Below are positions 52,491-61,182 of a stretch of 64,000 nucleotides of DNA, piece after piece. This DNA is from Corynebacterium coyleae (GTDB lineage: Bacteria; Actinomycetota; Actinomycetes; Mycobacteriales; Mycobacteriaceae): contig NZ_CP047198.1 of assembly GCF_030408635.1 (NCBI RefSeq), positions 1,736,001 through 1,800,000 on the forward strand, given 5' to 3'. A program made the position numbers and the translations under genes. Each line of letters opens with the position of its first letter. Positions within the stretch are counted from its first letter, which is position 1. The notes below the pieces were generated by a model, which was not told where the DNA came from, searched no databases, and saw nothing but the letters and a program-made list of their open reading frames with translations.

Positions 52491-53882
52491 TTACACCGCC
52501 GAGTCGGAGCCGGCGATGTAGAAGCGCTGCTTGTTCACAAACTCGTCCATACCCAGCGGTCCCAGTTCGCGGCCCAGGCCGGAGGCCTTCACACCACCGA
52601 ACGGCAGCTCGGCGCCGCGGGCCTGTGGGATGTTGACGTGGATCATGCCGGTGTCCACCTTGTCGGCAACGCGCTTGGCGCGCTCGACGTCCTCGGACAT
52701 CACGGCGCCGCCGAGGCCGTAGCGGGAGTTGTTGGCCACCTCAATGGCCTCCTCCTCAGAGGACACCTTGTATACCTCGGCGACGGGGCCGAAGAACTCC
52801 TCGTAGTAGGAGTCGGAACCGACCGGGATGTCGGTGATCACGGCCGGGGTGATGTAGGCGCCCTTGCCGGTGACCTCGCCGCCAACGCGCAGGTTCGCGC
52901 CTTCAGAGACGGCGATCTTCAGCTGCTGGGCGAGGTTTTCGGCGGCGTCGCGCGAGGACAGCGGGTAGTAACGGCCCTTCTCCGGGTTGAGCGGATCGCC
53001 GGCTTCGCACTTGGAAGCGAGGGAGACGAGTTCGTCGACGAATTCGTCGTAAATGTCCTCCATCACGATCATGCGCTTGTTGGAGGTGCAGGCCTGGCCG
53101 GTGTTGGAAATGCGCTTGTTCCACGCGGTCTTCGCGGCGGCCGGGACGTCGGTGGAGTCGAGCACGATGTAGGCGTCGGTGCCGCCCAGCTCGAGCACGC
53201 ACTTCTTTAGCGCCTGGCCGGCCTGGGAGGCGATGGCACGCCCGGCGCGCTCGGAGCCAGTGAGGGAAACGCCTTGGACGCGGTCGTCGTTAATAATGCG
53301 CGAGATTTGCGTGTGCTTCGCGTACAGATTCGTGAACAGCCCCTTGGGCGCGCCGGCCTCCTCGAAAATCTTCTGGATCGACTCCGCCGAACGCGGGCAG
53401 ATCTCCGCGTGCTTGACCAGCACAACGTTGCCGGCCATCAGCGCGGGCGCGGCGAAGCGTGCGACCTGGTAGTACGGGTAATTCCACGGCATGATGCCCA
53501 GGATCACGCCGAACGGAATCTTGCGCATAATCGACGTGCCGCCACGCTTGTTCGGGATCTCCTCGTCAGCCCCGAACTCAGCGCCGTTGTCGGCGTAGTA
53601 ATTGAAAATCTCGACCACATCGTCGATTTCGCCGTCGCCCTGGTCGACCGGCTTGCCCATCTCTTCGGCGATGATGCGGGTGAGTTCGTCGCGTTTGTCG
53701 TCGAAAAGCTTCGCGACCTTCCGCAGCACCTCCGCACGCTCCTCAAACGACTTCTCGCGCCACTGCTTAAACGTGTCGTTTGCGGTGGTCAGGGCGGTGT
53801 CGAGGGCGTCGTCGCTAATAAAATCGTACGTTGCGACGATCTCGTTATTTACAGGATTTTGTACTCGGTATTTAGTAGACAT
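52491..53882 (-). CDS. Aldehyde dehydrogenase (succinate-semialdehyde dehydrogenase type)
   Basis: This 463-aa NAD(P)-dependent enzyme has GVILGIMPWNYPYYQVAR, the catalytic Glu in LELGGTDAYIV and the catalytic Cys265 in NTGQACTSNKRM, with EEFFGPVAEVYKV near the end. The sequence is closest in style to short succinate-semialdehyde dehydrogenases; the aldehyde is not certain. The ATG at 53882 lies inside the end of the 107-aa gene. Confidence 0.9.
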   Translation of the reverse strand: MSTKYRVQNPVNNEIVATYDFISDDALDTALTTANDTFKQWREKSFEERAEVLRKVAKLFDDKRDELTRIIAEEMGKPVDQGDGEIDDVVEIFNYYADNGAEFGADEEIPNKRGGTSIMRKIPFGVILGIMPWNYPYYQVARFAAPALMAGNVVLVKHAEICPRSAESIQKIFEEAGAPKGLFTNLYAKHTQISRIINDDRVQGVSLTGSERAGRAIASQAGQALKKCVLELGGTDAYIVLDSTDVPAAAKTAWNKRISNTGQACTSNKRMIVMEDIYDEFVDELVSLASKCEAGDPLNPEKGRYYPLSSRDAAENLAQQLKIAVSEGANLRVGGEVTGKGAYITPAVITDIPVGSDSYYEEFFGPVAEVYKVSSEEEAIEVANNSRYGLGGAVMSEDVERAKRVADKVDTGMIHVNIPQARGAELPFGGVKASGLGRELGPLGMDEFVNKQRFYIAGSDSAV

Positions 53883-54195
53883 GCGCCCCATGGTACGAGC
53901 GCTGCGTCAGCCTCGCCACGAAATTCTCCTCCGCCGCCAACCTCTCAATCGCGCGCCGAAACGGCTCAATCTCCGCCTCCGTGGCGCGGATCGTTTCGCT
54001 GCACGAGTACGTGCGATCCGGCCGCCGCTGCCAGCGCGTGAACCAGACCTCGCCCGGCTCGCCTTCGGGCAATAAGAGCATTTGCTTCTCGACGACCCCA
54101 CGCACCCGCCCCAACATCCCCTCAATGTGGAGCGTCCACGTGAGTCGATTGCGTGTCGGACGGCACGCGCGGGGCGCAGCCAGTGTTGTCGTCAT
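53872..54195 (-). CDS. Protein of unknown function, first in the aldehyde dehydrogenase operon
   Basis: This 107-aa protein (MTTTLAAPRACRPTRNRLTW...) is basic in the first third, with one Cys in TYSCSETIRATEAEIEPF. No motif recognised. It overlaps the aldehyde dehydrogenase start by 11 bp and its own ATG overlaps the stop of a 10-codon upstream frame, so translation may be coupled on both sides. Confidence 0.65.
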   Translation of the reverse strand: MTTTLAAPRACRPTRNRLTWTLHIEGMLGRVRGVVEKQMLLLPEGEPGEVWFTRWQRRPDRTYSCSETIRATEAEIEPFRRAIERLAAEENFVARLTQRSYHGAHVY

Positions 54196-54224
54196 TGGTG
54201 GGGACCCTTCTGTGCTTTCAGCAT
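54192..54224 (-). CDS. Ten-codon upstream reading frame
   Basis: ATG CTG AAA GCA ... CAA TGA (MLKAQKGPHQ) ends in an ATGA overlap with the next gene. GAAGGG inside it can act as the ribosome site of that gene. It lies just after the folded leader. Confidence 0.35.
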   Translation of the reverse strand: MLKAQKGPHQ

Positions 54225-54271
54225 CGGTGCTGTGCCGCTGTTTTGCGTGCAGCACTCGATGTCTTGCTTGG

Positions 54272-54372
54272 CGCACTCCTGCCCCGGTGACTAAGCGGGA
54301 CGCCGCGACGGACGGTTGTCCGTGTCCGGGTGACTAGCCCGGGCGGCGGAGTGCGAGACGAGAGGTTCGTCT
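54272..54372 (-). ncRNA. Strongly folded leader RNA candidate
   Basis: The region forms a nested set of perfect stems: 54272-54279 with 54348-54355 (8 bp), 54301-54306 with 54343-54348 (about 6 bp, sharing one base), hairpins 54308-54323 (6 bp, GGTT loop) and 54326-54342 (CCGGG/CCCGG, loop TGACTAG), 54283-54299 (CCCG/CGGG, loop GTGACTAAG) and 54356-54372 (AGACGA/TCGTCT). Two hairpins present the same TGACTA loop. No known riboswitch motif was recognised. On the minus strand it would be the leader of the aldehyde dehydrogenase operon. Confidence 0.45.
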
Positions 54373-54540
54373 TCCCCAACGGCCTCTGGTTACTCTTTGA
54401 GCCCGACCGATATTGCGTCACACAAGTCACCCTGAGCAACCCTCAACCGCTGCTTGATCCCCCTATTTACTCGACCTCGGGTTGAGGTTGAGTGGTGTGG
54501 TTTTCAGCGCCGAGTGTGGGGTTGTATATGTCGCAAAGTG

Positions 54541-54594
54541 AGCTTAGGGGCAAACCCGAACTCAGATCCACGAGTTCGGGTTTGCCCCTAAGCT
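54541..54594. terminator. Perfect 23-bp stem-loop downstream of the DMT gene
   Basis: The arms 54541-54563 and 54572-54594 are exact complements (starting AGCTTAGGGGCAAACCC) with an 8-nt loop. GCGTTTT follows on the plus strand. It may end transcription from either side or be a repeat element. Confidence 0.6.
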
Positions 54595-54654
54595 GCGTTT
54601 TCGCGCTACTCCCCCCTCGAGCGCAATCCGTCCGCGCGCCGCGGCGCCGATTGC

Positions 54655-55590
54655 CTACAGCAACCGCACGGCGAGGACGCCAAGGAAGATCACGACCAGG
54701 CCGACGAGACGCGTGGCGGTGAGCGGGTTCTTGCGGGCGCCAAAAGCACCGCGGGCCTCGAGGACCTGGCCTGCCGCGATGGTGCCGGCGTTGAAAGCGA
54801 TCACGGTGGTGGCGGTGCCGAGCAGTGGCGACAGGGTCGCCCCGGAGATCACAAAGATTGCGCCGACGAGGCCGCCGAGCCACATCCAGGCCGGGCCCGG
54901 CGTCGGCTTGCGGGTGAACTGCTTCGGCGAGGTGACTAGCGCGGCGATCAGCAGCAGCACGACGCCGACGGTCAGGTTGATTTCACCGGCGTGGAGGGAG
55001 GAGCCGGCGATCGTCCCTAAGTAACCGTTCACCGCGGTCTGCACTGCGGAGCCGACGCCGACCAGGACGCCGAGCGCGCGGAAGAGCCAGAGTTCGAGGC
55101 CGGTGGCGTCGCCGGTTGCCTTCGCGGCAACAGCGCCCTTCCCCGACTTGCCCGCCCGCAGCACCACAACGATGCCGGCGAAGACGACGATGGCGCCGAC
55201 GATACGCAGCGGTGAGACGCTAATACGCGGAGAGCCAAACAAACCGAACCAGTCGATGAGCAGACCCATCACCACCTGCCCAAGGATCGGCAACACCACC
55301 GTCTGCACTGCACCGAGGCGCGGGAACAGGACAATGTTGCCCAGCACGAAGCAGACACCCATCACGCCGCCGAGCCACGTCCACCACGGCGCCGTGGTAC
55401 CCGGCGCGAACTGCGGCAACGGGTTGCCCTGCAGGATGGTCGTCGCCAGGATTGCGACGAGCAACGCCACCGAAAACGAAATCAGCGCCGACACAACTGG
55501 GAAGTTGCCCACGCTCAGGCGCAGGCGCGAGTTGGCCGCGGTTTGAATTGGAATCAGCCCGCCGACGGCGAGCGCAACAAGGAGAAGCAC
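54655..55590 (-). CDS. DMT superfamily transporter (DUF606/YdcZ-type, duplicated)
   Basis: This 311-aa membrane protein has ten hydrophobic helices in two similar halves, each with a PWWTWLGG or PAWMWLGG element followed by a GA/GNI helix. That fits a fused pair of DUF606 units. Substrate unknown. GTG start at 55590. Confidence 0.85.
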   Translation of the reverse strand: MLLLVALAVGGLIPIQTAANSRLRLSVGNFPVVSALISFSVALLVAILATTILQGNPLPQFAPGTTAPWWTWLGGVMGVCFVLGNIVLFPRLGAVQTVVLPILGQVVMGLLIDWFGLFGSPRISVSPLRIVGAIVVFAGIVVVLRAGKSGKGAVAAKATGDATGLELWLFRALGVLVGVGSAVQTAVNGYLGTIAGSSLHAGEINLTVGVVLLLIAALVTSPKQFTRKPTPGPAWMWLGGLVGAIFVISGATLSPLLGTATTVIAFNAGTIAAGQVLEARGAFGARKNPLTATRLVGLVVIFLGVLAVRLL

Positions 55591-55615
55591 CTGCCTATGG
55601 TTTCATACGGGTGGG

Positions 55616-56557
55616 TTACTTCTTGCGGTCGCCCGATCCGCCAGCACCAGAGCCCGTACCTCCAGCGCCTCCCGGGCCGGTCGGGTCGATGTAGGCGCGG
55701 TAGAGGGCGTCGAGGAATTCTTCGTGGGTGACGTTGCGGCGGTCGTCGATACGATTGCCCAGAATGTCGTGAATATCCTTGCGCGTCGGCGCGTGCACGA
55801 GCATGCCGGGGCGTTGCGCGCGCTCGGCACGTTGGCGCAGGGCGCTGGGGGTGCGTGGGAGGCGGTCGCCGACGCGGTGTTTGATGCGGGTGAAGAAATC
55901 GTCGACGTTCGCCAGCGCCTCGATGCCAGGCACGTGCCAGCCGAACCAGTACGCCGCCACGCCGAGGCCGAAACCGATCAGGGCGGACACCGCGAGACCG
56001 ATGGATTGCAGGTTGAGGTCGTAAAACAGTTGCACGCTAATCGACGCCACAATCGCCGGCACGACGTACCACTGGCGGTCGATAAGTATGGACGGGATCT
56101 GGCCAATCATCATCTCGCGAATCACCATGCCGCCGGTCGCGGTGAGCACGCCCATGAGGATGCAGCCGAACCACGTGATGTCGGCACGCATCGCCGTCAC
56201 CGTGCCCGTCACCGCCCACACGCCAACGATGATCATGTCGCCGTGGAAACGGAACAACTCCCACGTCAGCCCCGACAGCGGGATCAGAAACGCAAACAGC
56301 GACCCCACCAACGCCGTGCCGATGTACCAGGGGTTTTGCAACGCCGACGCGGGCGTGGCACCGATCAGGGCGTCGCGGATCATGCCGCCCGCCATGCCCG
56401 AAATGATGGAAATCAGCATGAAACCGACGGCGTCAAAGCGCAATCGCCTAGCGACGAGCCCACCCATCAGCGCATTCAAAAACACCCCAATAAGGTCCAT
56501 CAGGGCAAACGAGAACCCCACGGCGGTGAACACGTTGTCGAAGTACATGCGCGTCAT
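55616..56557 (-). CDS. TRIC-type cation channel family protein (UPF0126)
   Basis: This 313-aa protein has seven hydrophobic helices with the duplicated family motif (GGMIRDALIGATPA and GGMVIREMMIGQIP), as in bacterial trimeric intracellular cation channels. A soluble C-terminal extension (about 205-313) ends in a Gly-rich tail GPGGAGGTGSGAGGSGDRKK, which is unusual. GGAG precedes the ATG. Confidence 0.88.
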   Translation of the reverse strand: MTRMYFDNVFTAVGFSFALMDLIGVFLNALMGGLVARRLRFDAVGFMLISIISGMAGGMIRDALIGATPASALQNPWYIGTALVGSLFAFLIPLSGLTWELFRFHGDMIIVGVWAVTGTVTAMRADITWFGCILMGVLTATGGMVIREMMIGQIPSILIDRQWYVVPAIVASISVQLFYDLNLQSIGLAVSALIGFGLGVAAYWFGWHVPGIEALANVDDFFTRIKHRVGDRLPRTPSALRQRAERAQRPGMLVHAPTRKDIHDILGNRIDDRRNVTHEEFLDALYRAYIDPTGPGGAGGTGSGAGGSGDRKK

Positions 56558-56878
56558 CGTAGTGGTTTACTCCTGTAATTCCCGGCGTTCGGTCCCGGGC
56601 GCCGGTGATGACGGTGTGGGACGTGTGCGTAGGTGTCGCCGGTTTGGCGTGGTTGCCGGTACCGCCAGACACGCTCGGACACACACATGGTGAGAATACA
56701 ACGGTGAAGATGCCGATATTTTGCCGTCCTCACCGTTACGTTCTCACCATGTGTTGGGTGGGGTCGGGAAGGTGGCGTCGCAAAGCTAAACCTCGCATGG
56801 AACACGGTACATTTCGCCAATTTTCAGCGAGATGTACCGTTTGGCCGGGCAGCGCCGGGGATCCCTGGCGCCCCGCCT
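56558..56878. other. Intergenic region with two imperfect palindromes
   Basis: No supported gene. Palindrome 1 (56683-56754): ACACATGGTGAGAA and AACGGTGA pair with TCACCGTT and TTCTCACCATGTGT around a 3x3 internal loop. Palindrome 2 (56804-56840): ACGGTACAT-T-TCGC pairs with GCGA-G-ATGTACCGT. Both resemble dispersed palindromic repeats or terminators between same-strand genes. Confidence 0.7.
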
Positions 56879-57817
56879 CTACCCCAGGCGCTGGACTGCG
56901 TCGACGACGAGGTCCCAGAAGCACTCCACGTCCAGGCGCGTGGCCACGGACGTGTTGCAATCAGACGGGTCAAGGACCCGGAAGTCCGCCACGGTCCGCC
57001 CGCGGGTCAGCGCACCCGACAGCTCCACGGACAGGGGCACGGCCACGGTTTCGACGACGGAGGGGTCGATGACGTAGGCGACGGCGCAGGGGTCGTGAAC
57101 TGGTGGGTTGTCGAAGCCTTGGGCGTCTTTGTAGTTGCGGCGGAAGGCGTCGATGAGTCCGACGCAGAAGTCGCCGGCGGAGGTGCCAAGCGCAGCGAAG
57201 CGCGACTCCACCTCCGGGGTGGCAAGTGCCTGGTGGGTAAGGTCCAGGCCGACCATGACCACGGGCCAGTCCTCGCCGAAGACGATCGCGGCGGCCTCGG
57301 GGTCCACCCACGTGTTGAACTCGGCAGACGCGGTCCAGTTGCCGGTGCCGTACGCCCCGCCCATGAGCACGACTTCGCGCACGCGCGAGACGATCCGCGG
57401 CTCCATGCGCACGGCCAGCGCGATGTTGGTCAGCGGCCCGGTCGGCACCAGCGTCACGGTGCCGGGTTCTTCGCGCATCAGCGTATCGACGATCCACCGC
57501 ACCGCATGCTCATCTTCCACCCCAACCTCTGGTTCGGGCAGGTCGTAGCCGTGGATTTCCATGCCGGTGTCGCCGTGGATGTCCTCGGCGGTGACCACCT
57601 CGTTGATGAGCGGGCGCGTCGCACCGCGGTAGACCGGCACGTTGGTGGCCCCGGCGATGGTCAGTACCTGGAGTGCGTTGTGGGTGACTTTATCGATGGT
57701 GTGGTTGCCGCCGATCGTCGTTAAGCCAAGGAGCTCAATGTCTGGATTGCCAAGGGCGAGCAGGATGGCGACGGCATCGTCGTGGCCTGGGTCGCAGTCG
57801 ATGATGATCTTACGCAC
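56879..57817 (-). CDS. Nucleoside hydrolase (inosine-uridine preferring family)
   Basis: This 312-aa enzyme cleaves the N-glycosidic bond of nucleosides. The calcium-binding DCDPGHDD is at the N-terminus, with VPVYRGATRPL, the NIALAVRMEP helix and the catalytic-region HDPCAVAYV. The GTG start overlaps the MFS gene end by 8 bp, so it is coupled to a transporter that may import its substrate. Confidence 0.94.
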   Translation of the reverse strand: MRKIIIDCDPGHDDAVAILLALGNPDIELLGLTTIGGNHTIDKVTHNALQVLTIAGATNVPVYRGATRPLINEVVTAEDIHGDTGMEIHGYDLPEPEVGVEDEHAVRWIVDTLMREEPGTVTLVPTGPLTNIALAVRMEPRIVSRVREVVLMGGAYGTGNWTASAEFNTWVDPEAAAIVFGEDWPVVMVGLDLTHQALATPEVESRFAALGTSAGDFCVGLIDAFRRNYKDAQGFDNPPVHDPCAVAYVIDPSVVETVAVPLSVELSGALTRGRTVADFRVLDPSDCNTSVATRLDVECFWDLVVDAVQRLG

Positions 57818-59252
57818 GGGCGGCCACGTCCTCTGCTGCGAGCGTGTCCGGGATGGTTTCCGGCTTCGGGATGAGGAACGACGCGGCGAACGCGCAGCCG
57901 AGCAGGACCGCGCCCGTGATCATGCCCGCGTGGTAGCTGCCGCCCGTGGCAGTGAACACGGCGAAAATGATCGTGAACGACAAACCCGCACCCAGGTTGA
58001 ACGCGCCGCCGTTGAGCCCCGGCAGGTAGCCCTGGTTGTGCTTCGGCGCGAGCACGACGCCAAGCGAGCCGAGCATGATGTTGCCCATGCCCGCGTAGGT
58101 GATGCCGGCGAGAATCGACATGGCCAGCAGCAGCGCGGGCGTCGCATTGCCGACGACCACCACACCGAACAGCACCGACAACGCCGCACCCGCGATACCG
58201 ATCTGCAGGATGATCTTGTAGCCCACGCGGCCGGCAAGCCAACCGGCGATGGGGCCCATGACGAGGCCGGCGAGCGCGTACGGGGTAAGCGTCCACCAGG
58301 ACACGACACCGGCGGACATGCCCGGGCCGGCCTCGGCGTCCTGCGCGAGGTTGGGCACCAGGCCGTTCATGACGGCGAACACACCAGTCATGGTCAGGGT
58401 GGTGGTGAGCAGCAGCGCCCAGGTGCGGCGCTGGGTGAGCAGTTCAGTGGACATCAGCGGGTGCGGGGTGGACTTCTCGGTGCGCCAGAACCACACCAGC
58501 GACGCCGCGCCGATGGCCAGCAGGATAATGACCATGACCCAGTTGGCGGCGGCGAGCTCACCGGCCATGTTCAGCGCGGTCAGGATCGCGGCAGCACCGA
58601 TAACCAGGCCGACGACGCCCTTCCAGTCCATCGGCTGCAGCTGGTCGGACTTGGTTTCCGGCACGCCGAACTGCACGGCGAACACGGCGATGAGTGCGGA
58701 GGCGCCGATGACCCAGAAGAGGGAGCGGAAGCCGAAGGCGTCGGTAAGCCAGCCGCCCAGCAGCGCATCCACACCCGCGATGCCGCCGTTGACCGAGGTC
58801 AGAATGCCCACCAGGAACGCAAACTGCTTCTCCTCGCGCACGGCCTGACGCAGCATGACGGAGGTCAGCGCCACCGTCGGGCCGGACACCCCCTGGATCA
58901 CGCGGCCGATAAACAGCATGGTCACGTTCGTAGCCAGCGCCGCCACAACCGAGCCGATCACCGTGACCGCCATCATGGTCACCAACACCTTGCGACGCCC
59001 AATCAAGTCACCCCAACGCGGCATAAACAGCGCAAACACAGCCGCGGCGGTGAAGAACGCCGTCTGCGTCATGCCGATCTGCGCGGTGGTCGCGTCAAGT
59101 TCGACCTCCATGGTCGCCAGCGCCGGCGACAACATGGACGCGTTGAGTTGGAATGCGAAGACAGCCACCAGCAGCGCTGTCATCAGGGGCACGACCTGGT
59201 TGGTCGGTAGTTTCTGCCCCGCTGCTGGTAGCGAGGTGTTCGTCATAGTCAT
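57810..59252 (-). CDS. MFS transporter
   Basis: This 480-aa membrane protein has about 14 helices and the DHA2-like signature PRWGDLIGRRKVLV between helices 2 and 3, with IGRVIQGVSGPTVALTSVM in helix 4. It is likely a proton-coupled carrier; coupling to the nucleoside hydrolase suggests a nucleoside-related substrate, though DHA2 members are often drug pumps. TACACT ends 6 nt before the ATG. Confidence 0.88.
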   Translation of the reverse strand: MTMTNTSLPAAGQKLPTNQVVPLMTALLVAVFAFQLNASMLSPALATMEVELDATTAQIGMTQTAFFTAAAVFALFMPRWGDLIGRRKVLVTMMAVTVIGSVVAALATNVTMLFIGRVIQGVSGPTVALTSVMLRQAVREEKQFAFLVGILTSVNGGIAGVDALLGGWLTDAFGFRSLFWVIGASALIAVFAVQFGVPETKSDQLQPMDWKGVVGLVIGAAAILTALNMAGELAAANWVMVIILLAIGAASLVWFWRTEKSTPHPLMSTELLTQRRTWALLLTTTLTMTGVFAVMNGLVPNLAQDAEAGPGMSAGVVSWWTLTPYALAGLVMGPIAGWLAGRVGYKIILQIGIAGAALSVLFGVVVVGNATPALLLAMSILAGITYAGMGNIMLGSLGVVLAPKHNQGYLPGLNGGAFNLGAGLSFTIIFAVFTATGGSYHAGMITGAVLLGCAFAASFLIPKPETIPDTLAAEDVAARA

Positions 59253-59258
59253 GCGTGC

Positions 59259-59264
59259 AGTGTA
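59259..59264 (-). promoter_or_regulatory. -10 box of the MFS-nucleoside hydrolase operon
   Basis: On the minus strand TACACT ends 6 nt before the ATG at 59252. Confidence 0.55.
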
Positions 59265-59343
59265 AAACAGCCTTTTGCACATCGCCCGCCTCGGTTCCGG
59301 TGCGTCGCCGAACCCTGCAAGCGTCCCTCGAGCAGCGCCTTTC

Positions 59344-59462
59344 CGTTCATATGCAGGGCTCGATATGCGTAATCCCTGGTCACAGCGTTTCGGCTCAAAT
59401 CGCCCGCTTTTTCCGAAAACGCCCTCACCTGCAGTTACGCATATCGAGCCCTGCACATGAAC
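59344..59462. repeat. 119-bp element with 28-bp terminal inverted repeats (copy 2)
   Basis: The ends match copy 1 at 19843 with one change (CACATGAAC on the right). The interior begins TCCCTGGTCAC and ends CACCTGCAG, which is the reverse of copy 1. It lies between the MFS promoter and the stop of the serine hydrolase gene. Confidence 0.9.
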
Positions 59463-59504
59463 AAATCCGCCGCGCCGCACCCGCGCCGCACGCGCGCAGG
59501 CGCC

Positions 59505-60302
59505 CTACGCCAGCGCCTCCCACAGCGCCGTGTTGGTTTCCTGCCAGAGGGGTTTGGCCCAGTCGCCGAAGTCGCGGTCGGTAAGCACGACGCAGGCCTG
59601 GTCGCTGGCGACCCACAGGTAGGTGCCGGCCATGCCGAAGTGGCCGACGGTGTCGGCGGGCATGCCGTCGCCGGTCCAGTGCGGGGATTTCTCACCCTTG
59701 ATCTCAAAACCGAGGCCCCACGGGCAGGGCTTTTGCATGCCGTAGCCGGGGACGACGCCGCGCAGGTCACCGAACTGGTTCGTAAACGCCTCGCGCACCG
59801 TCGAGGGGTCAAGCAACCGAGGCTCGAGTAGTTCGGCGGCGAAGCGCGAAAGGTCCGCGACAGTGGAGCGCCCGCCGTGGCCCGCCGAGCCGTAGATCTC
59901 GGTGTCGGTCATGCCAAGTGGTTCGAAGACGCCTTCGCGGGCGTAGTCGGCGAAGGTGATGCCGGTGGTTTCCTCGACGATGTCGGCGAGGATTTCGTAC
60001 CCCGCCGACGAGTAGATGCGACGCTCCCCCGGCGCCTTTTGCGGTTCGCGGGAGTCGAAACCGACGCCAGCGGCATGCGAGAGGAGGTGGCGGATGGTGG
60101 CGTTTTCGGGGCGGGCGTCGTCGTCAAGCGAAAATGCCCCTTCTTCAACCGCGAGGAGCACAGCGTACGCGGAGAGGAGTTTGGTCACGCTGGCCAGTTC
60201 GAAGACGCGCGCGGTGTCGCCGAACGACGCCTCTTGCCTACCGACGAGCGCGCCCGCCACATTGTCAACCGGCCAATCCTGGAAAAACTTCTCGAGCTGC
60301 AT
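59505..60302 (-). CDS. Serine hydrolase, class C beta-lactamase/DD-peptidase fold
   Basis: This 265-aa protein has the S38-X-X-K41 motif (ASVTKL), the tyrosine motif YSSAGYE and a late GHFGMAGTYLW in place of KTG. No signal peptide is visible, so it is probably a cytoplasmic esterase or peptidase of this fold rather than a beta-lactamase. TAGGGT ends 6 nt before the ATG. Confidence 0.87.
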   Translation of the reverse strand: MQLEKFFQDWPVDNVAGALVGRQEASFGDTARVFELASVTKLLSAYAVLLAVEEGAFSLDDDARPENATIRHLLSHAAGVGFDSREPQKAPGERRIYSSAGYEILADIVEETTGITFADYAREGVFEPLGMTDTEIYGSAGHGGRSTVADLSRFAAELLEPRLLDPSTVREAFTNQFGDLRGVVPGYGMQKPCPWGLGFEIKGEKSPHWTGDGMPADTVGHFGMAGTYLWVASDQACVVLTDRDFGDWAKPLWQETNTALWEALA

Positions 60303-60308
60303 GGCCCC

Positions 60309-60314
60309 ACCCTA
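60309..60314 (-). promoter_or_regulatory. -10 box of the serine hydrolase gene
   Basis: On the minus strand TAGGGT ends 6 nt before the ATG. Confidence 0.5.
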
Positions 60315-60323
60315 CGTGGCGAG

Positions 60324-61076
60324 TCATCGATACGGCCGGACATCCAGACTCGCGGTGTGGTCGACTTCTCCCATCCGCGTGTTCCACACATGCCGACGTT
60401 TCTTCTGCGCATCCAAGCCCGGTTGGATCTTCGACTGAAAGCCAGGATCAAAGTCGTTGCGGGGGACGAACCAACTGGCTGTTTCAATCCGCGCGACTGC
60501 CACTGGGTCCGCCACATGTAAATCGTGCACGGTATCTACGACCGGACCCATGTCACTATCGTGCGACGCCAAAATTACTAGATCAATATCTGGACGCTGA
60601 GCAGCTAGCAATGTGGCGAGTCCCACCATCAGATCGACACCTTTCTCTTCAGGTGGTCCCGCCAACGTCTTCTTTCCATTGACATCCATGATCGGCTTAC
60701 CTCGGCCATCGCGCTGGTACCGATATTTGAGCGGACGTAGGGTCACCTCGACTCCATCCGATTCCCAATTCCGTTTCTGATCCTGGTTTCGCCGATAGGC
60801 ATCGGGATCATGAATCGAACTTGGTAAACCTCGAAAGACTTTCACCGAATCAAGTGTCGCAGGGGGCGTAGTGGAGTTGGCCGCGTTTCGAGCTGCAATA
60901 AGTCTCTTGGCAAAGGCTGCTGGGTCGAGCAACGCTTCATGAAGCCCGACGCCGTCATCGCGTGAAAAGACTTCCCAGCCTGTGATGTGCACATTCTGAT
61001 AGTCGATAAGTACGACAGCATTTAAAGTGCTGCTCCCCCTCCGCTTTGGCATGAGCGACGGTAACGCGTTAATCAT
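60324..61076 (-). CDS. NYN-domain protein (PIN-like nuclease fold)
   Basis: This 250-aa protein has the NYN pattern: AVVLIDYQNVH with D25, EKGVDLMVGLATLLA and LVILASHDSDMGPVVD, which carry the conserved acidic residues of PIN-like RNases. Base composition is AT-richer than the neighbours, suggesting transfer. The ATG at 61076 has GGGGGGAT upstream and lies 24 nt after a terminator hairpin, so expression may depend on read-through. Confidence 0.82.
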   Translation of the reverse strand: MINALPSLMPKRRGSSTLNAVVLIDYQNVHITGWEVFSRDDGVGLHEALLDPAAFAKRLIAARNAANSTTPPATLDSVKVFRGLPSSIHDPDAYRRNQDQKRNWESDGVEVTLRPLKYRYQRDGRGKPIMDVNGKKTLAGPPEEKGVDLMVGLATLLAAQRPDIDLVILASHDSDMGPVVDTVHDLHVADPVAVARIETASWFVPRNDFDPGFQSKIQPGLDAQKKRRHVWNTRMGEVDHTASLDVRPYR

Positions 61077-61089
61077 CTGATCCCCCCGG

Positions 61090-61124
61090 AATTTAAAAAC
61101 CCCGCCAATCCGTAGATAGCGGGG
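61090..61124 (-). terminator. Intrinsic terminator before the NYN gene
   Basis: On the minus strand CCCCGC (13-nt loop) GCGGGG is followed by TTTTTAAAT. It fits the end of the upstream envelope gene and would also attenuate the NYN gene. Confidence 0.75.
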
Positions 61125-61182
61125 AACTATGTAAGCGAGTATACCGTTTTGGGTTCGTCTGTCAACCCCTTCGGGCAACAAC

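Noticed and set aside
54218-54439. 73-codon minus-strand frame across the folded leader
   Set aside because: Ser/Arg/Thr-rich, no ribosome site, and the bases are better explained by the nested stems.
55724-56578. 284-codon plus-strand frame opposite the TRIC-type gene
   Set aside because: His/Arg-rich low-complexity product typical of an antisense shadow.
57642-59210. 522-codon plus-strand frame opposite the MFS gene
   Set aside because: His/Gln/Arg-rich shadow; the MFS reading has 14 helices and signature motifs.
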